The notes under the pieces were generated by a model that did not search any database, was not told the origin of the DNA, and was given only the letters and a program-made list of their open reading frames with translations. From Epiperipatus broadwayi (Eukaryota > Onychophora > Udeonychophora > Euonychophora > Peripatidae), in assembly GCA_028023455.1 (NCBI GenBank), contig JAQFVV010012435.1:1180001-1244000 (forward strand): a DNA stretch of 64,000 nt. The letters run 5' to 3'. Shown here in pieces: positions 45,523 to 57,593 of the stretch (the stretch's first letter is position 1; each line of letters starts with the position of its first letter). A program made the translations under genes and the position numbers.

Positions 45523-48500
45523 TGCAGTAAGTTTCTGAGACTGAGTATGTGTAATTCAAGCAGTTTTTTTTTAAAAAAAGTATATTTCATTTCCATATTG
45601 AAAGATAATTATTCGTTTCCTAGAACATATGTTAAAATTTGAGGTTTTGAAAATATAGAATTCAAATTTTTCACCTTCGTATTTAAATGGTTATACATAT
45701 ATATTCAAACACTGACAAACATTTCATATAAATATAGACTTGTTTTTCTCTCTCTGGCATTTTAATTCCCATGTAAAAAAAAAAATTGCTTTTAATTTTA
45801 TTAATTACAGAACTTTTATCACTTTTGAAAAAATAAATTTTATATGCTAGAAATTTCACAATATTGTTTTTATTAACATTTAAATAGGTTGCAATTCTGT
45901 ATTTTTTATGATTTTAAAGTGCACATAAATTTTATCTACTGTGTATGTTTTTTTAAAAATAAAACGTATTTACTGATTTTAATATTTCATTGTTTCTTTT
46001 TAAATGTTTATAGTTGAAATAAAACAATATCCCCTTTCAATTTAACGTCCGCAATTTTATCTTTAGTAATGACCTCTTGTAACATAGAGAACATTATTGT
46101 TTTAAAAAGTTTATTTTAGTTTGTATTGATTTTATTTTCTTACACTTTAATTTTTTAAAGTGCTTCATTATTCATACTACAGTTTACTTATTTCTAGTTT
46201 TTCATGCTTAGTAAAACCATCCATGAATACTTAATTAAAAAAAAAACAACTAAGTATTTTGCCCTTTTTTACTCTCTTTACTACGTATTGGAAAAAAATT
46301 AATAACGTAATATAAAGTTAATACAGTTACTCCATCTGGCGAATAACTTTTAAATGACCTACATATGAAATCCAAAGGCTAGTCGTAAATTTAAAATTAC
46401 AAGAATAACAACTTTATTTTACAATTTCTTCATATTTATTTGTTGGTTGTTTCTTTTTTTTTTTTTTTTTAAAATATTGAAACAAGAAATCTTGTTACTA
46501 GACTTGTAAATTCAGTTTTATTTTTATGACTACAGTATTCTAATCACTTCCGAGAATTGAATGCCAGAATTGGAGAGGGAGCGGGATTGAACATTTTAAT
46601 CACCATAATCTTGAAAGGAAAAATTAGAAAATGATTATTGTAGTTAAACGCGGATTTAAAATATTGTTGTTTATTAAGAATTATTTGCAATTAAAAAAAA
46701 ATAATTTTTTATAGTGAAATTATGCACTGTGTGTATATTTATGTATTACCAACAATTAATTTTAATAGCCTTGTTAGTAAGTAACGCATATTTCGCTTTG
46801 ATATTTTTGAGAAGTGGCCCTTCTAATTTTTTTTAAAAATTAAGCCAATATTAATAGAGTCTCGTCTTTTTGTTTTTTTGATGTTTTTTTTTTTTAAATC
46901 CTGCAGTAGTTTAATATAAACGTGAAAATATATCTATCTACAGCCAGTGGTCATCTTCAGATTGAAGACAAGATGTCAAACTTTTGAGCACATTATATAC
47001 AAGTATCAAATGTTATTCTTAAAAGTGATGTAATCCATTGTAGAGAATTTGCTGTTTAAAATTTAAACCAACTTTAGAATTTAAGATTACCACATTACAT
47101 GTAATTTCACATTACAGATACAGAAAGACAACTTAACCAAACACAAAAACAAACTTGAAATTGAAATCCTAAGTGCTGATCAATCGTTTGCATTTCCTGC
47201 ATGATTTAATAACATAGTGATAGACTGATCAATTCTAGAGCTAAAGGTTTTTGGATTGAAGTTTAGCCTGACATTTCTGGTACTTAAACATTACACACAC
47301 TCCTTTCCGAAACATAACCATTTAACTAATATATGTTTATTTTACATGCATCAAAAAAAAAAAGTTATATTTAGCAGACATTTATAGTAAAAGTATCTGA
47401 AGGTTGATTTATATAAGTAAACAATGGGGTATTATATTAAAAGATAACATTTAAACAGTAGTAACGATAGTTCACAATGGGCTGCCATTATCTTTAGTCT
47501 GGTTTTTTACATTTAGAGGTAAAATATATGGTATTCAAATTACCCATTTCTATCAGTAGTTGTTTTGTTTTTAATAATAAGATGATCATTAAGAAGTGCC
47601 TTTTGAAGTAAAAATAAAAAACATGGTGTTTTTAAAATTCTTCTGCACGTTTGTTTTCTTAATCCTGGCTATATTAATTTCAAGACAAATGAGTTCTGAT
47701 TTGCTAGTGAGTTCAAAGATATTGCATTATTATTTGATACTTTACTATTTGTAGTATTATATTTCATCAAGCTTCATACAGAGAACATAACACACATAAA
47801 GACTTATTGAAGTAATATAAATTTGAAAAATGTTCTGCATGAGTAGTGGCATAATAAAATATTGGATTTCAGAGCTGAAGATATAGATCGCAGATCAGCT
47901 AGCACATTCAATGATTTCTTGAATATTATATGATCTCACGTGTGACAATCCATTTGTTATATACATATTTCAACTGAAAAGTTTTGATAGTTGTTTTTAA
48001 TGAATCTAAAGATTAGGTTGAAAATCTATGTTTAAACTCAGTCAGTGGCACAATATTGTGCATCCTGTTGGATCAACATTGAGACTGGATACATTAAGGA
48101 TTGCTATATATTTAAAAAAAATGATTTTATAATTGTTTCATTAAAATTTGCATGCAAAAAAATTGTGTGCAAATAATGTGAACAAGTTGATTGTCTATTA
48201 GTAAAAGTTGTAGCGCTCATATCAAATGTAAATTGGAATGTCTAGATTTACTACAGGTTTACATGAAAAGTGCTACATTTAATTCATTTATACCATGTGA
48301 CCGTAATATTTCTAGAGAGCAAGTCAATATGTCTGCCATCACCATTGATGAAATCATGACCAAAGGGGTATGAAATTTCGGGAACAATCACATTGTTGTA
48401 TTGGGTCATGCATTGAAAATCTGTGAAATATAAAATATTTTTGATTATATGTACTATGCTGCATTTAAAATATGAGAAAACATCTTTTTAGACCTTATAT

Positions 48501-48702
48501 ATTCTATGCATGTAGATTCATATGATGTTTGCATTCCAAACCAACTTTCATGTTTTTAAGTTAAAAAAAGGATATGGGAAAAAAGTTTCATTACATCATA
48601 AAGATATTCAATGGGAAACTTCCACTTCTTGGGAAGTTACAATTTTATATTTATATAAAGTTGTCATAATTACATTTATAAGGCCATACTTGTTTCTTAA
48701 AG
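45523..48702. other. AT-rich non-coding DNA, probably intronic
   Basis: A weak tRNA-like segment at 47218-47285 (TAGTGATAGACTGATC .. TTGGATTGAAGTTTAG) may be an old SINE. No exon is supported. Confidence 0.45.
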
Positions 48703-48910
48703 TAATATATATTAAGGCTACAACTTTAAAACTATGCGCCTGAAAAAATGACAATAGGGACTCTGCAAATCTTTAACACAAGATTTATTTAAAAGACAAG
48801 AGTGGCCGCTCTTGTCTTTTAAATAAATCTTGTGTTAAAGATTTGCAGAGTCCCTACTGTCATTTTTTCAGGCACATTGTTTTAAGGTTGTAGCCTTAAT
48901 GCATATATTA
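48703..48910. repeat. Near-perfect palindrome, arms about 100 bp, no loop
   Basis: The centre lies between 48805 and 48806 in AAGAGTGGCCGCTCTT. GACTCTGCAAATCTTTAACA to the left pairs with TGTTAAAGATTTGCAGAGTC to the right, and AAGGCTACAAC (from 48714) with GTTGTAGCCTT (to 48898). The few mismatches lie in the outer half (ACTATGCGCC against the GGCACATTGT side) and one at the centre. There is virtually no spacer. There is no coding potential. Palindromes without spacer are normally unstable, so the copy is either young or tolerated. Confidence 0.9.
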
Positions 48911-49861
48911 ATTTTATATTTAGGAACTTATAGTTATATGTTCAACCAAATGAGGTTTTTAAACTTTCAGTTGATCTCATGGGCTGACTGCAGAATATGT
49001 GAATCTGCTGGTTTGCTTTGGCTTTAATTCACTCTCTTGTGGCTATTTTTAGTCCATTTGATGGTTAAAAACTAGAACTAAAATAATATTGATTTATTAA
49101 TTTAAAAAAAAAACAGCCCCAAGATGTCAGTATTATACAGAAAAGTTTTTTAACAAGCTGAGAGCAATGTTACTGATTGGTATTTTCTAGTTCTCTCAAT
49201 ATGAGCATTTGCATTTTTTTTCGTTGTTTATATTTATAATTATTTTTCACAAAATATTTGTGTAATATTTTTTTTTTTTAAGAAGAATAATGTGATTAGA
49301 TTCAGATTTTATTCAAAAATATTTATATTTAATAGAAAATTCAAGAGAAATCAATAATGCATAATCACAATTTGTAATTGGCCGAATGAGAATGCATTCA
49401 TATTAAGAGCAGTAGATTTATTTTTGTCATTTTAAAAAAAATTATAAATAGTATTTAAAATTTTAAAGAGAGTTTTATTATCTTTAAGTAGTCTGAACAA
49501 GTTGAAAACAATGATGATTTTTTTCTCAGCAATGTGGTAACTGTCCCAATAAGCCAAAAAAGTTCATATAAATCTTACCATATATTTCAGTTTTAATATT
49601 TTCTTTTCTGCATTTGCAGAGTTGAAATAATATTTTTAAGAATACTTTTCATTTGTAGATTTTTATTTGTAATAAATAATTCAAAATTGTTGAAAATATA
49701 ATAATAAAAAAAAGATAAATTTGATCATAATCTAACATGGTGCTAGAGATTTTTCAAAAAAATGTGCAAAAAAGTGTTAAAAAAAAATTGTATAATTTTG
49801 GTTTTTATTGTGTATTGTGGTCAATCTTTCTGCTTGGATAACTAAACAATAATAAATTAAA
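48911..49861. other. AT-rich non-coding DNA, probably intronic
   Basis: No gene or repeat boundary can be supported. Confidence 0.45.
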
Positions 49862-49975
49862 TTATTTATCTTTTCAACATATATGTGTTCAAGTGTATCA
49901 GTGTTATGAAATGGTGTGGAGAGTGGTGGGTCGTGTGAAAGTCTGTGCTCATATACCCTATATATTATAATATAT
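49862..49975 (+). repeat. Family C unit, solo copy
   Basis: ATTTATCTTTTCAACATATA, GTTCAAGTGTATCAGTGTTA, GGTGGGTCGTGTGAAAGTCT and CATATACCCTATATATTA match the right arm of the palindrome at 13311-13850 closely, more so than the copies at 17570 or 21917. No inverted partner or clear target duplication is present. Confidence 0.75.
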
Positions 49976-51516
49976 GATAAAGAAAAAGCAGTTGTATACT
50001 TAGGGCCATCTATAGGCTGTTGGAGTAATCACTGATTATTAAATGATAATGCATTTAAATCCTGATTCCCAAGACTCAATGATAAAAGCAAACACCATTT
50101 GGTGTAGAGAATTTGAATGCATTACCTTCTGGTGATTACTGATTGTTCAAGTTCACTATAAATGACACCAGAATAGACAACAGCTCTTGTTTTGTAACTA
50201 ATATAATGTAAATGCTTACAAGCAGAAAAGGTACAAATAATGAAGTTGTGGGAGAATAAATCTAGACCGAGTGATTATATAGAAAAGTCAGTTATTGGCC
50301 TTTATGCTGGAGTTGGAAAAGGATAAGGAGGATCTAGATACAAAGGCTGTGGAGTGGACAAAGATGCTGTTGTGGAAATGGAATAGAGTAAGCTGGAGAA
50401 GAATATGGGGAAAACATATTCGGGGGTGGGGGTGGAAAGGGAAGGTAAGATGGCTAATAGGTTTTTTTTGTGCATAATGGCCGAGAGATTTCTGACTTTG
50501 CTAAAGGAGTAGCTGTATCACATCACATCAAAATACTATGGATGACCATTAGACATCAGCCATGTTTTTTTTTTTTATTTTTGATTATAAATTTTTTAGT
50601 AAAGAGACAATATTAACATAAGGTGATAGTTATATCTTCAGATATAAATTTATAATGGCATTTACTTAGAAAAGGAAAAAAAATGCACGTTTGCACTAGG
50701 ATACACACTACCATTAGTCCAATTAACCAGCTCCATAGAGTGCAGTATTAGTCTTTAAAGGTTACAGTTTTGTTTTTGAAAAAGATAATCAAAGTTTAGT
50801 TTTTACTTATTCTTAGAATTTAAAATAAATTGAACAGTTTCAAATGCTATGTTTTTATTTTTACAAAATATCTGTCCTAGTTGCTGGCCTTGGGTAGTAT
50901 GCAAAATAGTTTGACACCTGTCAAGGACTTTGAGAAAGTATTTATATTTAAAATGAAATTATCAGATTGTTTTATGATAAGAAAATGCAAGTCTCTAATA
51001 AAGGGATTTTTTTTTTAAAAGCACATTTTAATTAAAAATGAACAATTTTACTATTAGATTGTGTAGCTGAAGTTGTCTGTGTATGCTATGAAGAAGAAAC
51101 TATTGGTTTTAGTTTTGAATAGATATGGATTATAGTAAAGTCATATTTTTATTGTTGAGGGTTGTTGTAATTTATTCTAATTTATGCAATATTTTTTGAG
51201 ATTTCATACAGCGAGAGACCACTAACAACAACTTGCCTCACATTATTACACTGTTTTGTCAGGAATAAAGGAATAATTTAATAAATGGTGTTATGTGTTA
51301 GAATTTAAACTACCTTTTTCTTTTTATATTTTCACGGATTCAGAAATTTATCACTAGCATGCATAATGCTAATTCTTCATTAAATGCTTGCATTATTTTT
51401 TAGAAAATATGAGACTGGTTTATAGAAAGCAAATACTCATATTTCTATTATCGTGTATATTGCGATTAGTATTTTCTATTTGTTTAAATATTTTACTCAT
51501 TAGTTCTTTTAAAGAC
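49976..51516. other. AT-rich non-coding DNA with a G-rich purine patch
   Basis: The stretch 50280-50460 is unusually purine- and G-rich on the + strand, including GGGGGTGGGGGTGGAAAGGG at about 50422-50441, a possible G-quadruplex. A 60-codon frame there (50295-50477) has Trp- and Lys-rich low complexity and is not recognised. Confidence 0.4.
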
Positions 51517-51550
51517 CACTGAACATCACATGATCACCATTTTGATTAAG
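51517..51550 (+). repeat. Fragment of family B flank
   Basis: CCACTGAACATCACATGATC with ACCATTTT resembles 52227-52254 (CCACTGAACATCACATGGTG) and 10503-10522. It may be a solo end left by an earlier event. Confidence 0.55.
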
Positions 51551-51833
51551 TTTCAGTTAGAATGACGTTTAGTAAATTCTAGACAATTTCACCGACGTCA
51601 TTCATTCAGACATCGTATATGGTAATTTAAAGTGACTGTTCCATCCTCATGCTTTCCTTGCCAGTACTTCAGATTTGCTCATATATAAGCATTTGAGTCG
51701 TAGGAATAAGAGGAATCCTTTTATTCCTGCATAAATACTATATCTTGTATTGGAGAGAAAGTATTCATTTATTATTAACACTCGCAAAGCGTATGCACAA
51801 TTAGTTTGAAAGGCTGATATTTGAATATAATAT

Positions 51834-52358
51834 ATGCTTGCTTATAACTTATTAAACAGGCAAAACTCTCCATACAGTAGTGTCACTCAGTGCAAGCCAG
51901 AGTAATCAATGGATGCCAGAAGGCTTGTGCATAAAAGCCCTATCTAATGCCTACTCATCCAATATCCCCAGACTAGTTTCTGGCTTTTGGCCTTCGTCAG
52001 TGCGGAGCCTTGGATCTGAGAGCAACCCTCCAGCATCCACCTTTTATCTATTAATTACAAAACTATGAGAATCAAATTTGAAAACACAAAAATATTTTCA
52101 ATCTAAGCTCATTAGCTTATATAGTCATATAGGTCTGAACTCAGTTTAGCACCCATACATTTTGGTATCTTTGGGTCTTTAACAACCATAGTCACCACTA
52201 TCTTATTAGGCAGAGTTGGTATTAAACCACTGAACATCACATGGTGACTATTTTCTATATGCTTGCTCATAACTGTTATTAAATAGGAAAAACTCTCCGT
52301 ATAGTAGTGTCATTTTGGCTTGCACTGAGTGGCACCACTGTATGGACAGTTTTGTCTT
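51834..52358. mobile_element. Family B mosaic with inverted and direct terminal segments
   Basis: The left end, GGCAAAACTCTCCATACAGT to GTGCAAGCC (51859-51898), is the reverse complement of the right end, GGCTTGCACTGAGTGGCACC to CAGTTTTGTC (52317-52356). In addition the left end with its flank (GCTTGCTTATAACTTATTAA) is repeated directly at 52261-52315 (GCTTGCTCATAACTGTTATT), immediately before the inverted right end, so a hairpin lies at 52286-52358. The body 51900-52050 matches the repeat at 9350-9560. There is no open frame of note. The arrangement indicates serial or nested insertion, or a foldback element that has been internally duplicated. Confidence 0.75.
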
Positions 52359-52655
52359 TTAGAAAACTATTTTAAACTTAATACTAAATATATTTTATTT
52401 AATATTACCGATAAACAACCATTGAGGGATTCATGGATTCTTGGATGTTACATTGAGTTATATATAATTTGTAATTAATTGCCATCATCTATTGAATTTG
52501 TGTACTGGATATTTATAAATTGATACTAGTATTATGTATATTTGTGTCATTTGTAAAGTGTGGTCATATTGTGCTCTCTATCATTTAACAACTGTTATCT
52601 AATTAAAATTTTCAGTAATTTCTCTTAGTTTTATACACAATTACAAATGAAGTCA

Positions 52656-52768
52656 TCTTGCGTTGTTAGCCGAGAGGTATCGCAGCCGCCATGCAAGCAA
52701 GTAGTTGGTTGCAGACGGTTGTGGGTTTGCGTCCCGGCCGATGCTATGACATATGGAAAAAAAAAAAA
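52656..52768 (+). mobile_element. tRNA-Gly-derived SINE copy 9
   Basis: GCGTTGTTAGCCGAGAGGTA opens the head. An anticodon arm GCCGCCATGCAAGCAAG, the GTTGCAGACGGTTG insertion, GGGTTTGCGTCCCGGCC and GATGCTATGACATATGG follow, ending in a run of about 14 A. The perfect 15-bp duplication AATTACAAATGAAGT lies at 52639-52653 and 52769-52783. The long unbroken A-tail suggests that this is one of the younger copies. Confidence 0.93.
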
Positions 52769-52783
52769 AATTACAAATGAAGT

Positions 52784-53776
52784 TAATGGTTTTTTTTTTT
52801 AGTATATCTATAAATTAATAAGCCTGATTGCAGCATGGTACCCATTTTTGTCCGTTAACAGACTTCGTATTTACAATGAAATGATAAAAAAATATTTTTG
52901 AAATCAACTCCATCACCATTGTTGAAGACTGCATCATATTACAATTGATTTTTTTTTTTTTCATTTTTACAACCAGGTCAATACTTATTGACACACCCAG
53001 ATTGAGCTATAACCTTTGCATTACCAATAACAGCTAGATACCCTATCTACTTATCAATATTGGACTGGTAGCTGGTTGATAATTGAATCATAAGCATTTT
53101 TAAAAGTGCATCTGCCAAAGGTTTTTAGCCTTTACGTTAGTACTGTCAACTGTTTGCGATTAATAAATTTAATATATTTCAAATTCAATCTTATATATTT
53201 TCTGTGAGGCAACTTCTCTTATGATATCTGTTGGGAAAATATATGAAAGGATGGTAAGTTATTGCAAAGAAGTAGAATTAAGTGTACCAATAATATTCTC
53301 ATGGCGATATTTAATTGAATATCAAAAGTTTAGTGTGGATTTTCCTTCTTGTTAAGAAAGCTATACACTAATCCTTACATCTGAATCCCAAATCATGCGA
53401 GCCAGCTTTCCATGAGGGTTATTCCTAGAAATCATTTTAGATATAACCTTACATAATTGAGGAAAATAAGTTAGGATCTATTATCTATTTTGGTCAAAGA
53501 ACAGAATTTATATATGTTTTGGGAAAGCATTAGCAATAGTCGTATTTTATTGGCAGTTTGATTTATTTAGAACGGAATATGAGAACTCTTTTAGTTAGTA
53601 TTTTACAGCAAAAAAGGGGAGGATATTAAAGGTAAAATGAATAAGATTGTGGTCTTGAATAATTGTATAATATTTTTTAAAACTGATTTATTGCAATGAT
53701 CATTTAGGAATTGGAAATAAAAAATTTATGAATATAAAACACAATAAGTTTTGCAGTAAAGACAATTATAAATCTG
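52784..53776. other. AT-rich non-coding DNA, probably intronic
   Basis: A possible diverged repeat at 52960-53100 (ACAACCAGGTCAATAC .. TGGACTGGTAGCTGG) shares words with family F. No gene is seen. Confidence 0.4.
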
Positions 53777-54044
53777 ACATTGGCGTATTAAATATTTGGA
53801 TAGATAATAAGGTTTGTGAAAGAAACTATTGATACTTATTTAATTGTGGAAGAGGAATTGAATTTGGATTTCCTATATGTTTTAATTCTTTTTCTTATTG
53901 AACGTTATTGACATTGCCGTATTAAATATTTGGATAGATAATAAGGTTTGTGAAAGAAACTATTGATACTTATTTAATTGTGGAAGAGGAATTGAATTTG
54001 GATTTCCTATATGTTTTAATTCTTTTTCTTATTGAACGTTATTA
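53777..54044 (+). repeat. Tandem duplication, 134-bp unit, nearly identical
   Basis: Unit one is 53777-53910 and unit two 53911-54044. They start ACATTGGCGTATTAAATATT and ACATTGCCGTATTAAATATT and both end TCTTATTGAACGTTATT. I see a single clear difference. There is no coding frame across the junction. It is a very recent segmental duplication or an assembly duplication. Confidence 0.93.
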
Positions 54045-54124
54045 ACAAAATCAGATGTTTTTAAAAATATAGAAATTACTGTTGTGAAAATGAGTCGGAT
54101 TACATGACATCTTTTAAGAAGAGC

Positions 54125-54385
54125 CATTAAATAGCGCACTACAGATTAAAGGTTCCTCAGTGAAAAATGAAGGGAATAGTCAGCAGTCTTATTAACTGTT
54201 AGCGAAAGTTTGGGCTGTTTTTCATCCTTGTTTTATAGCCTTGCTAATTAATGAATAGTTTGGTACCTATTTACTGGCATATATTGGTTAGTTAACTGGG
54301 TTGATTATACAAAAAAAAAAATATCAAGTTTGCTCAGCCTGGTTTTGAACCCAGGTTATAAGCATGACATAATACTATCATTGTA
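54125..54385 (+). repeat. Family F repeat, copy 1
   Basis: Landmarks in order are GCGCACTACAGATTAAAGG, TTTTTCATCCTTGTTTTATAGCC, TTGGTTAGTTAACTGG and a tail with GGTTTTGAACCCAGGTTATA and AGCATGAC. The same order recurs at 58955-59165 and 59910-60180. The GAACCCAGG end resembles a B-box, which would fit an old SINE, but an A-box is not clear. Confidence 0.5.
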
Positions 54386-54924
54386 TTAGAAGTCCTACAG
54401 TAGGTATATATAATATTTTGGCATTACAGATTAAATATTATTGTTTTAAAATGTCACATTATATATATCTATCTAGACATAGTTATAGTTTTAGGATTTT
54501 GGCATAAACTATATCTATCATTGAAAGCCAGTCAACACTTAGACGATTCTAATAACAATCAACAATTTCAAACTGTTGTCAAGGCTACCTTCTAATAACA
54601 ATAAAGATGTATATATATGCATAAACTCATTAATAATACTTTTTCCATATTAATAATACCAATTTTGTGAGTAGTTGCAATAGGAAATGACATTTCATAA
54701 AAATTTGAAGAATTTTAATTTTAACAACCATATGTATATTACTGAGGTTTTGATAGAAATATGGGAAATGTTTTTTTCCTACTCCATGTCTTTAAAGTAT
54801 GGTAAGGATGTGGTTTTTAAAGCGTTACGAGCAAAGAAACCATTTCATTAAAACAAAGTCTAGCTATTTAAAAAAAAACAAACAAATATGAAGAAATATT
54901 TCTATCAAGTTTCATATGAAAAAT

Positions 54925-55240
54925 AGACGTATATGTATCCGAGACATGGATTATGAAATCAGTTGAAAAATATAAAATTCAAATCTTTTAAATGTGACAC
55001 CACCACAAGATGATAATAACCTCATACTGAGGTAAAATAAAGAATGGTATTGCGTTGGATCTCATTGAAAAAATAAAAGAAATGACCAATAATAAGTCAT
55101 ATGATGTAAACATTTTTTTAGGGTTCAGAATATGTTGGAAGACCAAAGGATGGGGTGAAGTAAAGCATTTTATGCTAAAGCTTGAATAGTTTATTAGATG
55201 ATTAAGAACCAGGCTCTGGATATTTAGAAGTTGAACTATG
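54925..55240 (+). pseudogene. Possible fossil fragment of a LINE reverse transcriptase C-terminus
   Basis: A frame near 54939 reads VSETWIMKSVEKYKIQIF, which resembles GSETWTLNRRAIQRLQ of the RTE copies. About 100 bp later LDLIEKIKEM resembles TDLIEKIKRL. The spacing is right, but stops and frame changes lie between. Similarity is short, so this is only a candidate for an ancient RTE-related insertion. Confidence 0.35.
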
Positions 55241-56236
55241 CTGCACTGAGTAATGGAGAGAAAAGGAAAATTGAAATAATGGTATAAATAAATAATTATT
55301 TATGTGAGTTATTGCTTGGCCATTTAGGTGACATTCGATTACCCAAATATCAAGCTGAGCAAATAGTTTGATTCACTTGACTAAATTGGATTTTTTTTGT
55401 TTTGTTTATTTATTCAGCTAGGACTAAACTGTATAGGACATTTAAATAGCTGTTAATGTCTTCAGAAGCTAATTCAGATGATAAATGTTATTTGATTGGC
55501 CAAAAATTTATGTAAATTGAGAGTTCATCTATTGAGATTAATGTTGCGCAAATGTAGGTTAGTATAAGTCAGTGATAATTTAGCATTATGGTGGTGCTTG
55601 ATTTTAATATTGCTTTGGTTTGCATTTTTGCTTGAGATATAAATGAAATTTGTAAACCATTTGGTATTTATTAAATTTTTTTATCACATATTTCCTTTTA
55701 GCTTAAAAAGATACTTCCATGTTTGTACGATTCTTTATATTGAATATTTTTGTGAGTGACCATAGCCAAGAAAAAGTTCCAAATTGAAGCAGCATGACTT
55801 TCTGAATTAGATGGTATAAAATATATCTACCATAGACATTGTTTTCTTATGATTAAACAATGTAAAATATATGGGCATAAATTGTAATATTTTATCTTAT
55901 TGGATCACCTAGTTTTCGCTCTTCTCACTAGATCCATATATTTATTTGTCTGTAAGTTTTTTTTAAAAGAAATTTTAAAAGTTAAAGCAATTAGAAATAT
56001 TGTGTTTATCTAACATGAGTATTGAATGTCTTATGAAAAACAGTTGTCCATCAGCTGTTATTAAGAAAACTTTAAATAAAAAACAAAAAGAATTATCAAA
56101 AGAAAAAATAATGATGGTACTGTAGTGTATCCCACACATACCAAAAATAGCAAATTTAAGGAAAATCTGCAATCTGTATATGACATCAGAACAGCTTTCC
56201 AGAGCCATATCACACTATGAGAAATTCTAACATGTC

Positions 56237-57593
56237 ATCATCATCAACCATTATCAATCCACTGCAGGATGAAGGTCTCTCCAAGTTTAATCCATCTTCT
56301 CCGATCTTTAGCTTCTCTTTTCCACAACACCCCTGCACATTGTCTTATTTCATCCATCCATCTCACATGTGGTCTCTTTCTGGGTCTTTTACAATCTCTT
56401 GGAATCCAGTTTAAAATTTCAATTGTCCATCTATTATCATTTCTTCTAGCAATATGTCCAGCCCAACTCCATTTCAATCTTTTAATTTTTTCAATAAGGT
56501 CAGTAACACCTGTTTGTTGTCTTACCCATACATTGCGTTTTCGATCTCTTCTTGTTACTCCCAACATACATCTCTCCATACTCCTTTGAGTGGTCTGAAG
56601 TCTCTGTATTGCTCTTCTATTAAATGTCCAAGTCTCAGATCCATAAGTAAGAACTGGTAAAACACATTTGTTAAAAACCATCCTTTTCAAACACATAGGC
56701 ATATTTCCTTTTAGTATCAAGTTATTTCTACCAAAAGCACTCCAACCAAGTTTAATTCTATGATTAATTTCCTCCATTATGTTTCCATCTGTATTAATAA
56801 TCTGACCTAGGTATTTGTAACTGTTAACTTCTTCTAATTCTTTATAATCAATCTTTATTTTCATATTTTGAGCAAATCGATTAAACATTACTTTAGTCTT
56901 TTTAACATTTATCTTTAGTCCTACTTTTCTACTTTCATCTGCTAACTCCTGCAACATTTCCTGCAGCTCTGAAGCATTATTTGCAAAAACAACTACATCA
57001 TTTGCAAAATCTAAATGACTTAAATACTCTCCATTTACTTTCACTCCTTTAGTTTCCCATTTTAATCCATAAAATACTTCTTGCAGCACTGCTGTAAAAA
57101 GTTTTGGAGATATGGAGTCACCTTGCCTTACACCTTTCTCAATGTTGATTTTTCCAGTATCATTATGTAATCTAATTGTTGCTGTTGCATTTTTATAAAT
57201 ATTCTTTAAAATATGACAATATCCTGGATCTATACCTTGATGATCCAATGCTTTAATCACTGAAGAAATGTGTATAGAATCAAATGCCTTTTCATAATCT
57301 ACAAATCCAAAACATAATGACAACTCATATTCATTTGTCCTTTCTATAACTTTTCTCAATACCTGGATATGATCTATTGTACTAAAACCACTTTTAAATC
57401 CAGCTTGTTCTCTTGGTTGGTGGAAATCCAAAGTTCTCTGTAGACGAGTTGTAATTATCTTGGTAAAATTTTTATATAAAACTGATAAAAGGCTGATATG
57501 TCTGTAATTTCTAATATCTTCTTTATCACCTTTTTTAAATATTAATATTATTACTGCATTCTTCCAATCTTCCGGTACATCTTTATCATTTAT
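56237..57593 (-). mobile_element. RTE-like LINE copy 3, 5' truncated, nested in a Penelope-like element
   Basis: It is oriented opposite to copies 1 and 2. The GAT tail lies at 56237-56246 and the truncated 5' end at about 57593, within the segment just before the reverse transcriptase. The 10-bp duplication TCTAACATGT occurs at 56227-56236 and 57594-57603. It has the full 3' end and only about 1.36 kb of the 3.26-kb element. Its host sequence on both sides is the Penelope-like remnant, which dates the RTE insertion after the Penelope insertion. Confidence 0.92.
56244..57592 (-). pseudogene. RTE-like reverse transcriptase, uninterrupted but truncated and with a mutated active site
   Basis: One open frame covers the remaining reverse transcriptase from NDKDVPEDWKNAV through FVDYEKAFDS, GVRQGDSISPKLF and the C-terminal GHIARR, ending ILQWIDNG. 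It keeps the GATTGGAAGAATGCAGT bases missing from copy 2. In motif C, FADD is changed to FAND by an AAT codon at 57000-57002. The first aspartate of this motif binds catalytic metal in reverse transcriptases, so the enzyme would be dead even if expressed. There is no endonuclease and no promoter. Confidence 0.88.
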
